A DNA stretch of 64,000 nucleotides from Mycolicibacterium novocastrense (GTDB taxonomy: Bacteria > Actinomycetota > Actinomycetes > Mycobacteriales > Mycobacteriaceae): contig NZ_BCTA01000052.1 of NCBI RefSeq assembly GCF_001570485.1, positions 186,001 through 250,000 on the forward strand. Direction: 5' to 3'. Below, one piece after another: positions 34,930 through 44,479 of the stretch. A program made the position numbers and the translations under genes. Below the pieces are notes generated by a model. That model was not told where the DNA came from and made no database searches. It saw nothing but the letters and a program-made list of their open reading frames with translations. Every line of letters begins with the position of its first letter. Within the stretch, counting starts at the first letter, position 1.

Positions 34930-37900
34930 TTGTGGGTGGCCGCTGCGGCGGCGCTGGTCCTGACGTTCGCCCAGTCACCCGGACAGATCTCACCCGACAC
35001 CAAGCTCGACCTGACCGCCAATCCGCTGCGGTTCCTCGCGCGCGCGTTCAACCTGTGGAACAGCGAGCTGCCCTTCGGGCAGGCCCAGAACCAGGCCTAC
35101 GGGTATCTGTTCCCGCACGGCACCTTCTTCCTGATCGGCGACATCGTCGGACTGCCCGGCTGGGTCACCCAGCGGCTGTGGTGGGCGCTGCTGCTGGTGG
35201 TCGGCTTCTGGGGTGTGCTGCGGGTGGCCGAGGCGCTCGGCATCGGCAGCCCGACGTCGCGGGTGATCGCCGCGGTCGCCTACGCGCTGTCGCCGCGGGC
35301 GCTGACCACACTCGGTGCGATCTCGTCGGAGACGCTTCCGATGATGCTGGCGCCGTGGGTGCTGCTGCCGGTGATACTCGTGTTGAAGGGGGATCCCCGC
35401 GTCCGGGTGCTGGCGATGCGCTCCGCGGTGGCGATCGCGTTGATGGGTGCGGTCAACGCGGTGGCCACCCTCACCGGCTGCCTGTGCGCGGCCATCTGGC
35501 TGGCGTGTCATCGGCCCACCAAGCTGTGGTGGCGGTTCACGGCGTGGTGGGCGCTCGGCATCACGCTGGCGGTGCTGTGGTGGGCGGTCGCGCTGGTGAT
35601 GCTGGGCCGGGTCAGCCCACCGTTTCTCGACTTCATCGAATCCTCCGGCGTCACCACGCGGTGGATGTCGCTGACCGAGATGCTGCGCGGCACCGACGCC
35701 TGGACACCGTTCGTCGCGCCCAACGCGACCGCCGGAGCGTCCCTGGTGACCGGTTCGGTCGCGGTGCTGGCCACGACCCTGGTCGCCGCTGCAGGCCTGG
35801 CGGGGCTGGCCTTGAAGTCGATGCCCGCCCGCGGTCGCCTGATCGTGATCCTGCTGACCGGTGTCACGCTGCTCGCCGTCGGCTACTCCGGCGGGCTGGG
35901 CTCGCCGATCGCGCTGCAGGTTCAGGCGTTTCTCGACGCGTCGGGGACGCCGCTGCGCAACCTGCACAAGCTCGAACCCCTGTTGCGGCTGCCCCTGGCG
36001 TTGGGGTTGGCGCATCTGCTCGGCCGCATTCCGCTTCCCGGTAGCGCACCGCGGGCGCAGTGGACGAGCGCGTGGGCGCACCCCGAGCGGGACAAACGCG
36101 TCGCGGTGGGGATGGTGGTGCTGGTCGCACTGGCAGCGGGCACGTCGCTCGCATGGACCGGACGCCTCACGCCGCCAGGCGCTTTCGACGCGATCCCGCA
36201 ATACTGGCACGACACCGCCGACTGGCTCGACGAGCACAACACCGGCGGCCGCGTCCTGGTGGCGCCTGGCGCTCCGTTCGCCACCCAGGTGTGGGGCAAC
36301 AGCCACGACGAACCGCTGCAGGTACTGGGCGAAAGCGCCTGGGGCGTGCGCGATTCCATCCCGCTGACCCCGCCGCAGACCATCCGCGCGCTGGACTCCG
36401 TGCAGCGGCTGTTCGCCGCCGGCCGCCCATCTGCGGGTCTCGCGGACACCCTTGCCCGCCAGGGCATTTCGTATGTGGTGGTGCGCAACGACCTCGACCC
36501 GGAGTCGTCGCGGTCGGCGCGACCGCTGCTGGTACACCGCGCGATCGACGGCTCGCCGGGCCTGAAGAAGGTCGCCGAGTTCGGCGATCCGGTCGGCGCG
36601 GGCACCCTGGCCGGGTTCGTCTCCGACAGCGGTCTGCGGCCGCGCTACCCCGCCGTCGAGATCTACCGGGTACACGCCGAAACCCCGGTGACGCCGTACC
36701 TCGTCGACACCGACCGCATGGCGCGCGTCGATGGCGCACCCGAGGCGCTGCTGCGGCTCGACGAGCGGCGCCGACTCCTCGAGCACCCGCCGCTGGGCCC
36801 CATGCTCCTGACCGCCGACGCCGAGCGCGCGGGCGTGCCGGCACCGCTGGTCACCGTCACCGACACCCCACTCGCGCGCGAAACCGACTACGGCCGCGTC
36901 GACGACCACTCGTCGGCGATCCGCACCCCCGACGATCCACGGCACACCCACAACCGGGTCATCGACTACCCCTCTCCCGGAACCGATCTCGTCTACGGGC
37001 AGTGGAATGGCGGCCGGGTGTCGGTGTCGAGTTCGGCGGCCGATTCCACCGCGCTCCCCAACGTCGCCCCGGCGGCCGGTCCGGCCGCGGCGGTCGATGC
37101 CGACCCGTCGACCAGTTGGGTGTCCAACTCGCTGCAGTCGGCGATCGGCCAGTGGATGCAGGTGGACTTCGACCACCCCGTCACCAACGCGACCATCACG
37201 GTCACGCCCAGCGCCACCGCCGTCGGCGCACAGATCCGCCGCATCGAGATCTCGACGGTCAACGGCACCAGCACCCTTCGGTTCGACGAGGCAGGCAAGC
37301 CGCTCACCGCCGCACTGCCCTACGGCGAGTCACCGTGGGTGCGGCTCACCGCGGTGGCCACCGACGACGGCTCCCCCGGCGTGCAGTTCGGGATCACCGA
37401 CCTCGCGGTCACCCAGTACGACGCGAACGGCTTCGCCCACCCCGTCAGCCTGCGCCACACCGTGGCCGTTCCCGGTCCCCCTCCGGATTCGGTTGTGGCG
37501 CAATGGGACCTGGGTTCGGAGTTGCTGGGACGATCCGGTTGCGCGCAGAGCCCGACCGGCTACCGGTGCGCGGCGTTGATGGCGCTCTCGGCCGAGGAGC
37601 CGGTGAACCTCAGCCGGACACTGACGGTTCCGACACCGATCGCGGTGACGCCGACCGTGTGGGTGCGCGCCCGCCAGGGCCCCCAGCTGGCCGACCTGAT
37701 CAGCGCGCCCGGCACCACTCGCGCAGTGGGCGAGGCCGATCCGATCGACGTGCTCGGCTCGGCCTACGCCGCCGCAGACGGTGACCCAGACACCGCGTGG
37801 ACAGCCCCACAGCGGGTCGTGCAGCAGGGAACTCCGCCGACCCTGACACTGAAACTGCCGAGGCGGAGCGAGGTCGCCGGACTGCGGGTGACGCCGAGTT

Positions 37901-39081
37901 CGTCTGAGCTGCCGGCACGCCCGACGCTGCTGGCCGTCGATCTCGGTGACGGTCCGCAGATTCGGCCCGTGGCCGGCGATGCGGGTGCGCAGACGCTGGA
38001 TCTCAAACCCAGAGTCACCGACACGGTGACGGTTTCGATTCTCGACTGGGACGACATCATCGACCGCACGGCGCTCGGCTTCGACCAACTCAAACCGCCC
38101 GGCCTGGCCGAGGTGACGGCTCTCGACACCCGCGGCGACCCGATCGCGGCCGCCGATGCCGCGGTCAACCGGAACCGCACCATCGACATGCCCTGCGGAA
38201 AGGGACCGGTCATCGGTGTCGCCGGCGAGTTCGTGCAGACCTCGCTCACCACCACCGTCGGCGCACTGCTCGACGGCGAGCCCGTGGCCGCACGCCCATG
38301 TCGGGCCGAGCCGATCCTGCTGCCCGAGGGCCAACAGGAGTTGGTGATCAGCCCCGGTGCCGCATTCATCGTCGACGGAGCCCAACTCGCCGGGCCACGG
38401 GCCGGTGAAATACGCCCGGCGCCAACCGTTCCCGTGCAAATCGGACAGTGGAGCGCAGACCGTCGCGAGGTGACGGTCGCACCGTCGTCGGCGTCCCGGG
38501 TGCTCGTGGTACCCGAAAGCGTCAACCCCGGCTGGGTCGCCCACGACAGCGCCGGGTCACGGCTGACGCCGATCACCGTGAACGGTTGGCAGCAGGGCTG
38601 GGTGCTGCCGCCTGGCACTGCGGGCCCGGTCACGCTGAGCTTCCCGACGAACATGCCCTACCGTGTCGGCCTGATCGGCGGGTTGGCCCTGCTGCCGGTG
38701 CTCGCGCTCCTCGCTTTTCTGCCGATGCGCAGGCGCCCGGCGCCGGCCGATCCGGTGCCGGTGTGGCAACCGCACCCCGTCGCCGTCGGCGCCGCGACGC
38801 TGGCTGTCGGTGCGGCGATCTCGGGAGTCGCGGGCGTCGCGGTGGTCGGGCTGGTGGTCGGTGTCCGTTGGCTGCTGCGTAATCGCGAAAAGCTCTGCGA
38901 GGCAGTGACGGTCGGCACCGCGGCTGGCGGGTTGATCCTGGCCGGTGCGGTGCTGAGCCAAAACCCGTGGCGCTCGGTCGACGGCTACGTCGGGCATTCG
39001 TGGGGTGTGCAGCTGCTGGCGTTGATCTCGGTGGCCGCGGTCGCGGCATCGACCGTGCGGCCGGAGAAACGTCTCAGCTGA
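34930..39081 (+). CDS. aftD: Arabinofuranosyltransferase AftD
   Basis: This very large (about 1383 aa) GT-C membrane glycosyltransferase adds arabinofuranose from decaprenyl-phosphoarabinose to arabinogalactan and lipoarabinomannan. The N-terminal half has a run of transmembrane helices (AQSPGQISPDTKLDLTANPL loop, then helices to about residue 400). The large periplasmic part contains discoidin-like carbohydrate-binding modules (DADPSTSWVSNSLQSA; DGDPDTAWTAPQR). A last cluster of helices lies at residues 1240-1375. The start is uncertain: the first standard codon in frame is TTG 34930, inside the conserved LSRRWLW segment and without a ribosome site. The frame stays open upstream into the preceding gene with no ATG, GTG or TTG. 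The gene converges with the MFS gene by an 8-bp overlap. Confidence 0.93.
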   Translation: MWVAAAAALVLTFAQSPGQISPDTKLDLTANPLRFLARAFNLWNSELPFGQAQNQAYGYLFPHGTFFLIGDIVGLPGWVTQRLWWALLLVVGFWGVLRVAEALGIGSPTSRVIAAVAYALSPRALTTLGAISSETLPMMLAPWVLLPVILVLKGDPRVRVLAMRSAVAIALMGAVNAVATLTGCLCAAIWLACHRPTKLWWRFTAWWALGITLAVLWWAVALVMLGRVSPPFLDFIESSGVTTRWMSLTEMLRGTDAWTPFVAPNATAGASLVTGSVAVLATTLVAAAGLAGLALKSMPARGRLIVILLTGVTLLAVGYSGGLGSPIALQVQAFLDASGTPLRNLHKLEPLLRLPLALGLAHLLGRIPLPGSAPRAQWTSAWAHPERDKRVAVGMVVLVALAAGTSLAWTGRLTPPGAFDAIPQYWHDTADWLDEHNTGGRVLVAPGAPFATQVWGNSHDEPLQVLGESAWGVRDSIPLTPPQTIRALDSVQRLFAAGRPSAGLADTLARQGISYVVVRNDLDPESSRSARPLLVHRAIDGSPGLKKVAEFGDPVGAGTLAGFVSDSGLRPRYPAVEIYRVHAETPVTPYLVDTDRMARVDGAPEALLRLDERRRLLEHPPLGPMLLTADAERAGVPAPLVTVTDTPLARETDYGRVDDHSSAIRTPDDPRHTHNRVIDYPSPGTDLVYGQWNGGRVSVSSSAADSTALPNVAPAAGPAAAVDADPSTSWVSNSLQSAIGQWMQVDFDHPVTNATITVTPSATAVGAQIRRIEISTVNGTSTLRFDEAGKPLTAALPYGESPWVRLTAVATDDGSPGVQFGITDLAVTQYDANGFAHPVSLRHTVAVPGPPPDSVVAQWDLGSELLGRSGCAQSPTGYRCAALMALSAEEPVNLSRTLTVPTPIAVTPTVWVRARQGPQLADLISAPGTTRAVGEADPIDVLGSAYAAADGDPDTAWTAPQRVVQQGTPPTLTLKLPRRSEVAGLRVTPSSSELPARPTLLAVDLGDGPQIRPVAGDAGAQTLDLKPRVTDTVTVSILDWDDIIDRTALGFDQLKPPGLAEVTALDTRGDPIAAADAAVNRNRTIDMPCGKGPVIGVAGEFVQTSLTTTVGALLDGEPVAARPCRAEPILLPEGQQELVISPGAAFIVDGAQLAGPRAGEIRPAPTVPVQIGQWSADRREVTVAPSSASRVLVVPESVNPGWVAHDSAGSRLTPITVNGWQQGWVLPPGTAGPVTLSFPTNMPYRVGLIGGLALLPVLALLAFLPMRRRPAPADPVPVWQPHPVAVGAATLAVGAAISGVAGVAVVGLVVGVRWLLRNREKLCEAVTVGTAAGGLILAGAVLSQNPWRSVDGYVGHSWGVQLLALISVAAVAASTVRPEKRLS

Positions 39082-40669
39082 CCGCGATCAGATGCTCGAG
39101 CTTGGGTTCGCCGATGACGTACTTGTCGACCTCCCGCTCGGCGATCAGGTCCTGGTTCGTCTGCCGGACGACGTGCTGATGCAGATGCTCGTACCACGAC
39201 CGCACGACGAACGCCTCGACGAACGTGTTGGGGAATTCGCCGCTGCGGAACAACCGCCACTGCACGGCCCCGGTGCGCTGGCGCGACCGCTTCACCCGAT
39301 CCATCGCCGCGACGAACGCCGCTTCGTTCTCCGATGCGACCCGGTAGGTCTTGAGCACGACGACCGGGCCGTCGGGCGGAGCGGGTTCGAACACCAGCGC
39401 CGGCTCCGGCCAGTGCCCCGACGGTTCGACGTCGAGGTTGCCGGTGCCCGGGTGCAGCGGCCACCACAGCAGCGACACCGCACAGGCGGCGAGCAGCCCG
39501 GCCGCGATCAGCAGCGCCGTCACGCTGTTGGTCGCGCCGGCCACCAGACCCCAGACCAGTGAGCCGATGGCCTGCCCGCCCATGAACACCAGCTGGTAGA
39601 CCGACAGGCCGCGCGCCCGCACCCAGGCCGGAAGGCTCAGCTGCATCGACGCATTCAGCGTCGACAAGGTGAGCAACCACGACAGTCCGCCGACGATCAT
39701 CGCGACGATGACCACCGTGAGCACCGGGACGAGGGCCAACACCGCGGTGGCGAGCGCAAAGCCGACCGCGCCCACGGTCAACAGTGCGTTGCGCCCGAAC
39801 CGGATCTGCAGCCGGGACAGCACGGTCGCGCCGCACACCGCGCCGACACCGAGCGCACCCAGCAGCACGCCGTAGCCCGCTGACGACAGGTGCAGTTGTC
39901 GATCGGCGATGACCGCGAGCAACCCCCACAGCGCACTGCCGGGAGCGATGAACAGCAGCGCCCGCAGCAGGATGCGCCGCACCACCGGTGAGCTGCGGAT
40001 GTAGCGCCCGCCCGCGGTCAACGCCGACAACGGCCGTTCGGTCGGCAGCAGCCGTTCCTCCGTCGGCCGGCGCCAGGTGAACAACACCACCACGATGCCG
40101 ACGAACGAGACCGCGTTCAGCGCGAACACCATCGTCGGCCCCGACAGCGACACCAGCACACCCGCGATCGCGGGCCCGATCGCCCTCGCGGTGTTCATGG
40201 CCAGGCTGGTCAGCGCCGCCGCAGCGGGAATCTGGTCGCGCGGAACGAGTTCGGGCTGGATGGCCTGCCACGCCGGGGCCGTCAACGCCTGCCCGCAGCC
40301 GATCAGGAACAGCAGGATCAGCAGCACCGCTGGCGTCGTCAATCCGACCCCGGTCAAGATCGCCAGGACCGAGACACCGGCCGCCATCGCCGACTGTGTG
40401 GCGATCAGCAGGCGCCGCCGGTCGATCAGATCGGCGACCACGCCGGAGGGTAGCGCCAACAGCATCACCGGCAGCGTCGTCGCGGTCTGCACCAAGGGCA
40501 CCAGCACCGCGGCGCCGGGATCGGCGACCAGCATCCACTGCGCCCCGACCGTCTGCATCCAGGTCCCGAGGTTCGACACGAGCTGCGCGATCCACAACGC
40601 CCGGTACATCGGCGACCGCAGCGGCGCCCACGCAGACGGCGCGGCGCGGACGCTGGACGATGCCGCCAT
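39074..40669 (-). CDS. MFS exporter with C-terminal ABM-like tail (MFS_3/EntS type)
   Basis: This 531-residue major facilitator has about 11-12 helices over residues 20-410, with the A-motif-like GVVADLIDRRRLLIAT after TM2 and LIGCGQALTAPAWQAIQPEL in the central part. The last 110 residues (VLKTYRVASENEAAFVAAM, AVQWRLFRSGEFPNTFVEAF) resemble an antibiotic-biosynthesis-monooxygenase-type ferredoxin-like domain and are cytoplasmic. This combination is typical of the MFS_3 transmembrane secretion effector family, whose members export siderophores or drugs. The substrate is unknown. It is not the Rv0235c protein that follows aftD in M. tuberculosis. Confidence 0.82.
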   Translation of the reverse strand: MAASSSVRAAPSAWAPLRSPMYRALWIAQLVSNLGTWMQTVGAQWMLVADPGAAVLVPLVQTATTLPVMLLALPSGVVADLIDRRRLLIATQSAMAAGVSVLAILTGVGLTTPAVLLILLFLIGCGQALTAPAWQAIQPELVPRDQIPAAAALTSLAMNTARAIGPAIAGVLVSLSGPTMVFALNAVSFVGIVVVLFTWRRPTEERLLPTERPLSALTAGGRYIRSSPVVRRILLRALLFIAPGSALWGLLAVIADRQLHLSSAGYGVLLGALGVGAVCGATVLSRLQIRFGRNALLTVGAVGFALATAVLALVPVLTVVIVAMIVGGLSWLLTLSTLNASMQLSLPAWVRARGLSVYQLVFMGGQAIGSLVWGLVAGATNSVTALLIAAGLLAACAVSLLWWPLHPGTGNLDVEPSGHWPEPALVFEPAPPDGPVVVLKTYRVASENEAAFVAAMDRVKRSRQRTGAVQWRLFRSGEFPNTFVEAFVVRSWYEHLHQHVVRQTNQDLIAEREVDKYVIGEPKLEHLIAVS

Positions 40670-40731
40670 ACGGTTCTGGCCTTTCGCTATGAATCGAGTT
40701 TCAAGTACCCGATTGATCGGCCGCTATCTCG

Positions 40732-40737
40732 TAGCAT
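40732..40737 (+). promoter_or_regulatory. -10 box for leaderless transcription of php
   Basis: TAGCAT (TANNNT class) ends seven bases before the GTG start of php at 40745, and there is no Shine-Dalgarno sequence between. The first transcribed base would lie at or beside the start codon. Confidence 0.5.
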
Positions 40738-40744
40738 CGGCCGC

Positions 40745-41716
40745 GTGCCGGAACTGAACACCGCCCGCGGACCGATCGACACCGCAGACCTGGGTGTCAC
40801 GCTCATGCACGAACACGTCTTCATCCAGTCCCTCGACATCACCACCAACTATCCGGAGGTCTGGGGCGACGAGGCCCAACGGGAAGCCGACGCCGTCGTC
40901 CGCCTCAACGAGCTCAAATCGCGCGGAGTCGACAGCATCGTCGATCTCACGGTGATCGGCATGGGGCGCTACGTTCCGCGCATCGAGCGTATCGCCGCGC
41001 AGACCGGCATCAACATCATCGTGGCGACCGGCGTCTACACCTACAACGACGTCCCGATGTTCTTCCACTTCAGCGGGCCGGAAACGCCGCTCGGCGAGCC
41101 GATGGTCGACATGTTCGTCCGCGACATCACCACCGGTATCGCCGGCACCGGCGTCAAGGCGGCGATCCTCAAATGCGCGACCGACGAGCCCGGCCTGACA
41201 CCGGGCGTCGAGCGGGTTTTGCGCGCGGTGGCCCAGGCGCACCGGGAAACCGGCGTTCCGATCTCGACGCACACCCACGCCGCGACCAAGCGAGGCCTGG
41301 ATCAGCAGCGGGTGTTCAGCGAGGAGGGGGTGGACCTCTCGCGCGTCGTCATCGGGCATTCCGGTGACAGCACCGATCTGGACTACCTGGAACAGCTGAT
41401 CGACGCCGGGTCCTACATCGGGATGGACCGGTTCGGCGTGGACGTGTTCCTCGGCTTCGAGGAGCGGGTGGACACGGTGGCGCGGATGTGCGAGCGCGGC
41501 CACGCCGACAAGATGGTGCTGTCGCACGACGCGTCCTGCTACATGGACTGGTTGCCGGAAGGGCTGGCCGAGCAGACCATGCCCAACTGGCACTACCTGC
41601 ACATCCACAACGACGTGATCCCGGCCCTCAAGCAGCGGGGGGTCACCGACGAGCAGCTCACGACGATGCTCGTCGACAACCCGCGCCGGATCTTCGAGAC
41701 GCGCGGCGGTTACTGA
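40745..41716 (+). CDS. php: Phosphotriesterase-like lactonase Php
   Basis: This 323-residue binuclear metal TIM-barrel hydrolase corresponds to Rv0230c. Metal ligands are visible: His22 and His24 in MHEHVF, the bridging carboxylated Lys in VKAAILKCATDEPG, His in STHTHAATKRG and VVIGHSGDS, and Asp in LSHDASCY. Members of this PLL family hydrolyse lactones, including acyl-homoserine lactones, with weak phosphotriesterase activity. The stop at 41714-41716 is one base before the ATG of an acyl-CoA synthetase, so the ring-opened hydroxy acid may be activated by the next enzyme; that link is inference. Confidence 0.92.
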   Translation: MPELNTARGPIDTADLGVTLMHEHVFIQSLDITTNYPEVWGDEAQREADAVVRLNELKSRGVDSIVDLTVIGMGRYVPRIERIAAQTGINIIVATGVYTYNDVPMFFHFSGPETPLGEPMVDMFVRDITTGIAGTGVKAAILKCATDEPGLTPGVERVLRAVAQAHRETGVPISTHTHAATKRGLDQQRVFSEEGVDLSRVVIGHSGDSTDLDYLEQLIDAGSYIGMDRFGVDVFLGFEERVDTVARMCERGHADKMVLSHDASCYMDWLPEGLAEQTMPNWHYLHIHNDVIPALKQRGVTDEQLTTMLVDNPRRIFETRGGY

Positions 41717-41717
41717 C

Positions 41718-43184
41718 ATGCCGGAGCCGACCCCGCCGATCAGCACGCAGGTGTCGCGGCTGGCAGCGGCTGAACCGGACGCGCCCGCGGTCACCTGCGA
41801 CGGACTCACCCTCACCCGTGGTGAGCTCGATGCGTCGACCAATCGGCTGGCCCGTGCCTACGCCGAACTCGGTGTGGGAGAAGGTGATTACGTCTCGGTG
41901 GTGTTACCGAACTCCATCGAGTGGGTGCAGGCGATGCTGGCGATCTGGAAGCTGGGTGCAGTCCCGCAGCCGCTCTCACCGCGGCTGCCCGACGCCGAAC
42001 TGAGCGGGCTGCTCGAACTGAGGCCCCGCGCCCTGGTGGTCGGCCGCGCCGACCCCACCGGCCGAATAGCAACTGTGCCAGCGGGTTACGCGCCGGATCG
42101 GGGATTGTCGGACGCACCGCTGCCCGAAAAGGTGTCGCCGGTGTTCAAGGCGATGGCATCGGGCGGCAGCACCGGCAGGCCCAAACTGATCGAGGCCGGC
42201 AACGACAGCCGCTTCCCCCCGCTGGTGGGTTATCCGCTTGGGGCGCAGGAGGGTGACGTCAACCTGATCTCGGTGCCGATGAGCCACAACACCGGCTTCA
42301 CCACGTTCGCGATCGGACTCGTGCAGGGCCATCACCTGGTGTTGATGCCGCGATTCGAACCGCACGAGTTCCTGCGCCTGGTGACCGAGCACCGGGTGAC
42401 GTGGCTGACGACGGTGCCCACGATCATGCAGCGCCTGCTGCCCGTGTACCGGGCCGACCCCGATGCCTACGACCTGTCGTCGATCCGGCGGTTCTGGCAT
42501 GTCGGCGCACCGTGTCCACCCGCGGTCAAGCGAGCCTGGATCGAGATACTGCAGCCGGACACCTTGTGGGAACTCTACGGCGGCACGGAATTACAGGCAT
42601 TGACGTTCATCTCGGGTAGCCAGTGGTTGGCCCACCCGGGCTCGGTGGGTGTCGTGGTCACCGGGGAGATGAAGGTGCTCGACGACGACGGCAACGAGTG
42701 CCCGCCCGGGGTGGTCGGCGAGATCTACATGCGGCCGTCGCCGGGCAGCGCCCCCACCTACCGCTACGTCGGCGCGACGGCGAAGTCCCGCGACGGCTGG
42801 GACTCGCTGGGCGATCTCGGCTACTTCGATGACGACGGCTTCCTCTACCTCAACGACCGCCGGGTGGACATGTTCACCGTCGGCGGCAAAAACGTCTATC
42901 CCGCCGAGATCGAGTCCGCGCTGTCCGAGCATCCCGCGGTGCTCTCGTGTCTGGTGGTCGGCGTCCCCGACGACGACCTCGGCCAGGTGCCGTATGCGCT
43001 CGTGCAGGCCGACGGTCTCGACGAGGCGGGCGTCGTCGCGTTCCTGTCCGAGCGGCTCGAGCGCCACAAGGTGCCGCGCACGGTCGAATTCACCGAGGCG
43101 CCGTTGCGCGACGACGCCGGCAAAGCGCGCCGTTCGGCGCTGCGCGACGAGGTCATCTCGCGACGGGCTCAGGCACGCTGCTGA
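41718..43184 (+). CDS. Acyl-CoA synthetase / AMP-dependent ligase cotranscribed with php
   Basis: This 488-residue ANL-superfamily ligase activates a carboxylic acid through acyl-AMP to the CoA ester. Motifs are KAMASGGSTGRPKLIE (ATP loop), VPMSHNTGFTTF, LWELYGGTELQALT, GWDSLGDLGYFDDDGFLYL, RRVDMFTVGGKNVYPAEIE and the C-terminal catalytic-Lys region RDDAGKARRSALRDE. The N-terminal part is shorter than in long-chain FadD proteins, which suggests a medium-chain, sterol side-chain or aromatic substrate. It follows php by one base. Its 3' end overlaps the convergent acyltransferase gene by 32 bp. I cannot assign a FadD number. Confidence 0.87.
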   Translation: MPEPTPPISTQVSRLAAAEPDAPAVTCDGLTLTRGELDASTNRLARAYAELGVGEGDYVSVVLPNSIEWVQAMLAIWKLGAVPQPLSPRLPDAELSGLLELRPRALVVGRADPTGRIATVPAGYAPDRGLSDAPLPEKVSPVFKAMASGGSTGRPKLIEAGNDSRFPPLVGYPLGAQEGDVNLISVPMSHNTGFTTFAIGLVQGHHLVLMPRFEPHEFLRLVTEHRVTWLTTVPTIMQRLLPVYRADPDAYDLSSIRRFWHVGAPCPPAVKRAWIEILQPDTLWELYGGTELQALTFISGSQWLAHPGSVGVVVTGEMKVLDDDGNECPPGVVGEIYMRPSPGSAPTYRYVGATAKSRDGWDSLGDLGYFDDDGFLYLNDRRVDMFTVGGKNVYPAEIESALSEHPAVLSCLVVGVPDDDLGQVPYALVQADGLDEAGVVAFLSERLERHKVPRTVEFTEAPLRDDAGKARRSALRDEVISRRAQARC

Positions 43185-44382
43185 CCGACGAGTCCAATGG
43201 CGGCACCGGCCGGGTGTGGCGATACTCCCAGCGCCGCAACGCCGTTCGGCACGGCGACTCCACCAGCGCGTAGCTGACCGCGGCGATCGCAAATCCGAAC
43301 ACGACCGTCAGAACCAGCACCACCGGCATGTGCCCGTTGAACGCGAACTCGCCGATGACCGGAAACACCATCGCCAGCGCGGCGAGGTGCCAGATGAACA
43401 GTCCGTAGGACCATCGTCCCAACGTCACCATCGTCGTGCTGCCCAGCAGCCGATGCGGGGTGTCGGGGCGGTCGAGAACCAGCGGGGCGAGCAGTGCACC
43501 CGCGACCACGGCGCCCATCGCGATCTTGACGACGAACTGGCTGACGGTGCCCGGCGTGAGGCCCTCGGGGCCGGCGACCGGCGAGGCGGCGACCAAAAAG
43601 GCCGCGACCGCGATGACCGCCATCAGGACCCGCCGCCGGGCCAGTCGGTGCGGCCATCCGACGGGTGTGACGGTCAACTCGGCGAGCAGCATGCCCGCGG
43701 CGAACCAGGAGAAGAAGGCGGGCGGCCAGTTCAGGTGGTTGACGCCGGCCGATGTGGCGATCGGCAGCACCGCCCACCCGAGGCTGGCCAGTCCCGCGGC
43801 GGCGATGACGGGAATGCGGGCCCGCACCGGGACGCGTCGCACCAGCAACGCCAGCAGCGGCAGCGCCATGTAGAACGCGACCTCGACCGACAGGCTCCAC
43901 ATCTGGGTCAGGCCCGCGGTGAGCGTCAGCGGCACATAGATCTGGGTCAGGGTGAGATTGGCCAACCACACGGTCAGGTCCGCTTTGGCCTCGGGCAGCA
44001 GCGACAGGATCACCACGACCGCGACGAGGTATCCGGGCATGATGCGCACGATCCGTGAGCGCAGGTAGTGGCCGGTCGGCGGGATCGGCCGCAGCCCGCG
44101 CGCCGCCGAGGCGTGCCCACGCCACAACAGGAAACCCGAGAGAGCGAAGAACAGGGCCACCGCGAGATCGAACCTGCCGAACAGCCGTCCGCTGACCCCG
44201 CCGGTGTGGCCGGTCTGGAACGCGACGTGGGTGACGACGACGCCGACCGCGGCGCAGGCGCGCATGCCCTCCACCGCAGGCAGGAATCCGCGGGTTCCGC
44301 CCACCTGCTCGTCGCGAGTCTCGCCGGCCACCAAAACTGCCACTGAATCAGTGTGCCCGGTGGAGCCGACCACGGTGACCAC
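43153..44382 (-). CDS. Acyltransferase-3 family membrane protein (Rv0228-like, TmaT-type)
   Basis: This 409-residue integral membrane O-acyltransferase has about ten helices, with the family signature FLPAVEGMRACAAVGVVVTH (catalytic His near the end of TM1), FFALSGFLLWR, LTQMWSLSVEVAFYMALPLL and GRWSYGLFIWHLAAL. The length matches Rv0228 (407 aa). A Corynebacterineae relative (TmaT) acetylates trehalose mycolates to aid their MmpL-mediated transport, and this gene may have that role; the orthology is from memory. The start at 44382 could be up to 20 codons further in. It is divergent from the DUF3068 gene. Confidence 0.87.
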   Translation of the reverse strand: MVTVVGSTGHTDSVAVLVAGETRDEQVGGTRGFLPAVEGMRACAAVGVVVTHVAFQTGHTGGVSGRLFGRFDLAVALFFALSGFLLWRGHASAARGLRPIPPTGHYLRSRIVRIMPGYLVAVVVILSLLPEAKADLTVWLANLTLTQIYVPLTLTAGLTQMWSLSVEVAFYMALPLLALLVRRVPVRARIPVIAAAGLASLGWAVLPIATSAGVNHLNWPPAFFSWFAAGMLLAELTVTPVGWPHRLARRRVLMAVIAVAAFLVAASPVAGPEGLTPGTVSQFVVKIAMGAVVAGALLAPLVLDRPDTPHRLLGSTTMVTLGRWSYGLFIWHLAALAMVFPVIGEFAFNGHMPVVLVLTVVFGFAIAAVSYALVESPCRTALRRWEYRHTRPVPPLDSSVSSVPEPVAR

Positions 44383-44479
44383 GGGTCGGCGGATGCCTCT
44401 GGACCGACGACGACCTTAAATTGTGCTGTTAGGGTCAAACGGGTTTCTGCGGGCATACCGCAGTTGAAGGAGGCACGGT

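Noticed and set aside
34990..37176. 728-codon minus-strand frame inside aftD
   Set aside because: It is antisense to well-supported aftD coding sequence; low-complexity Arg/Gln/His translation.
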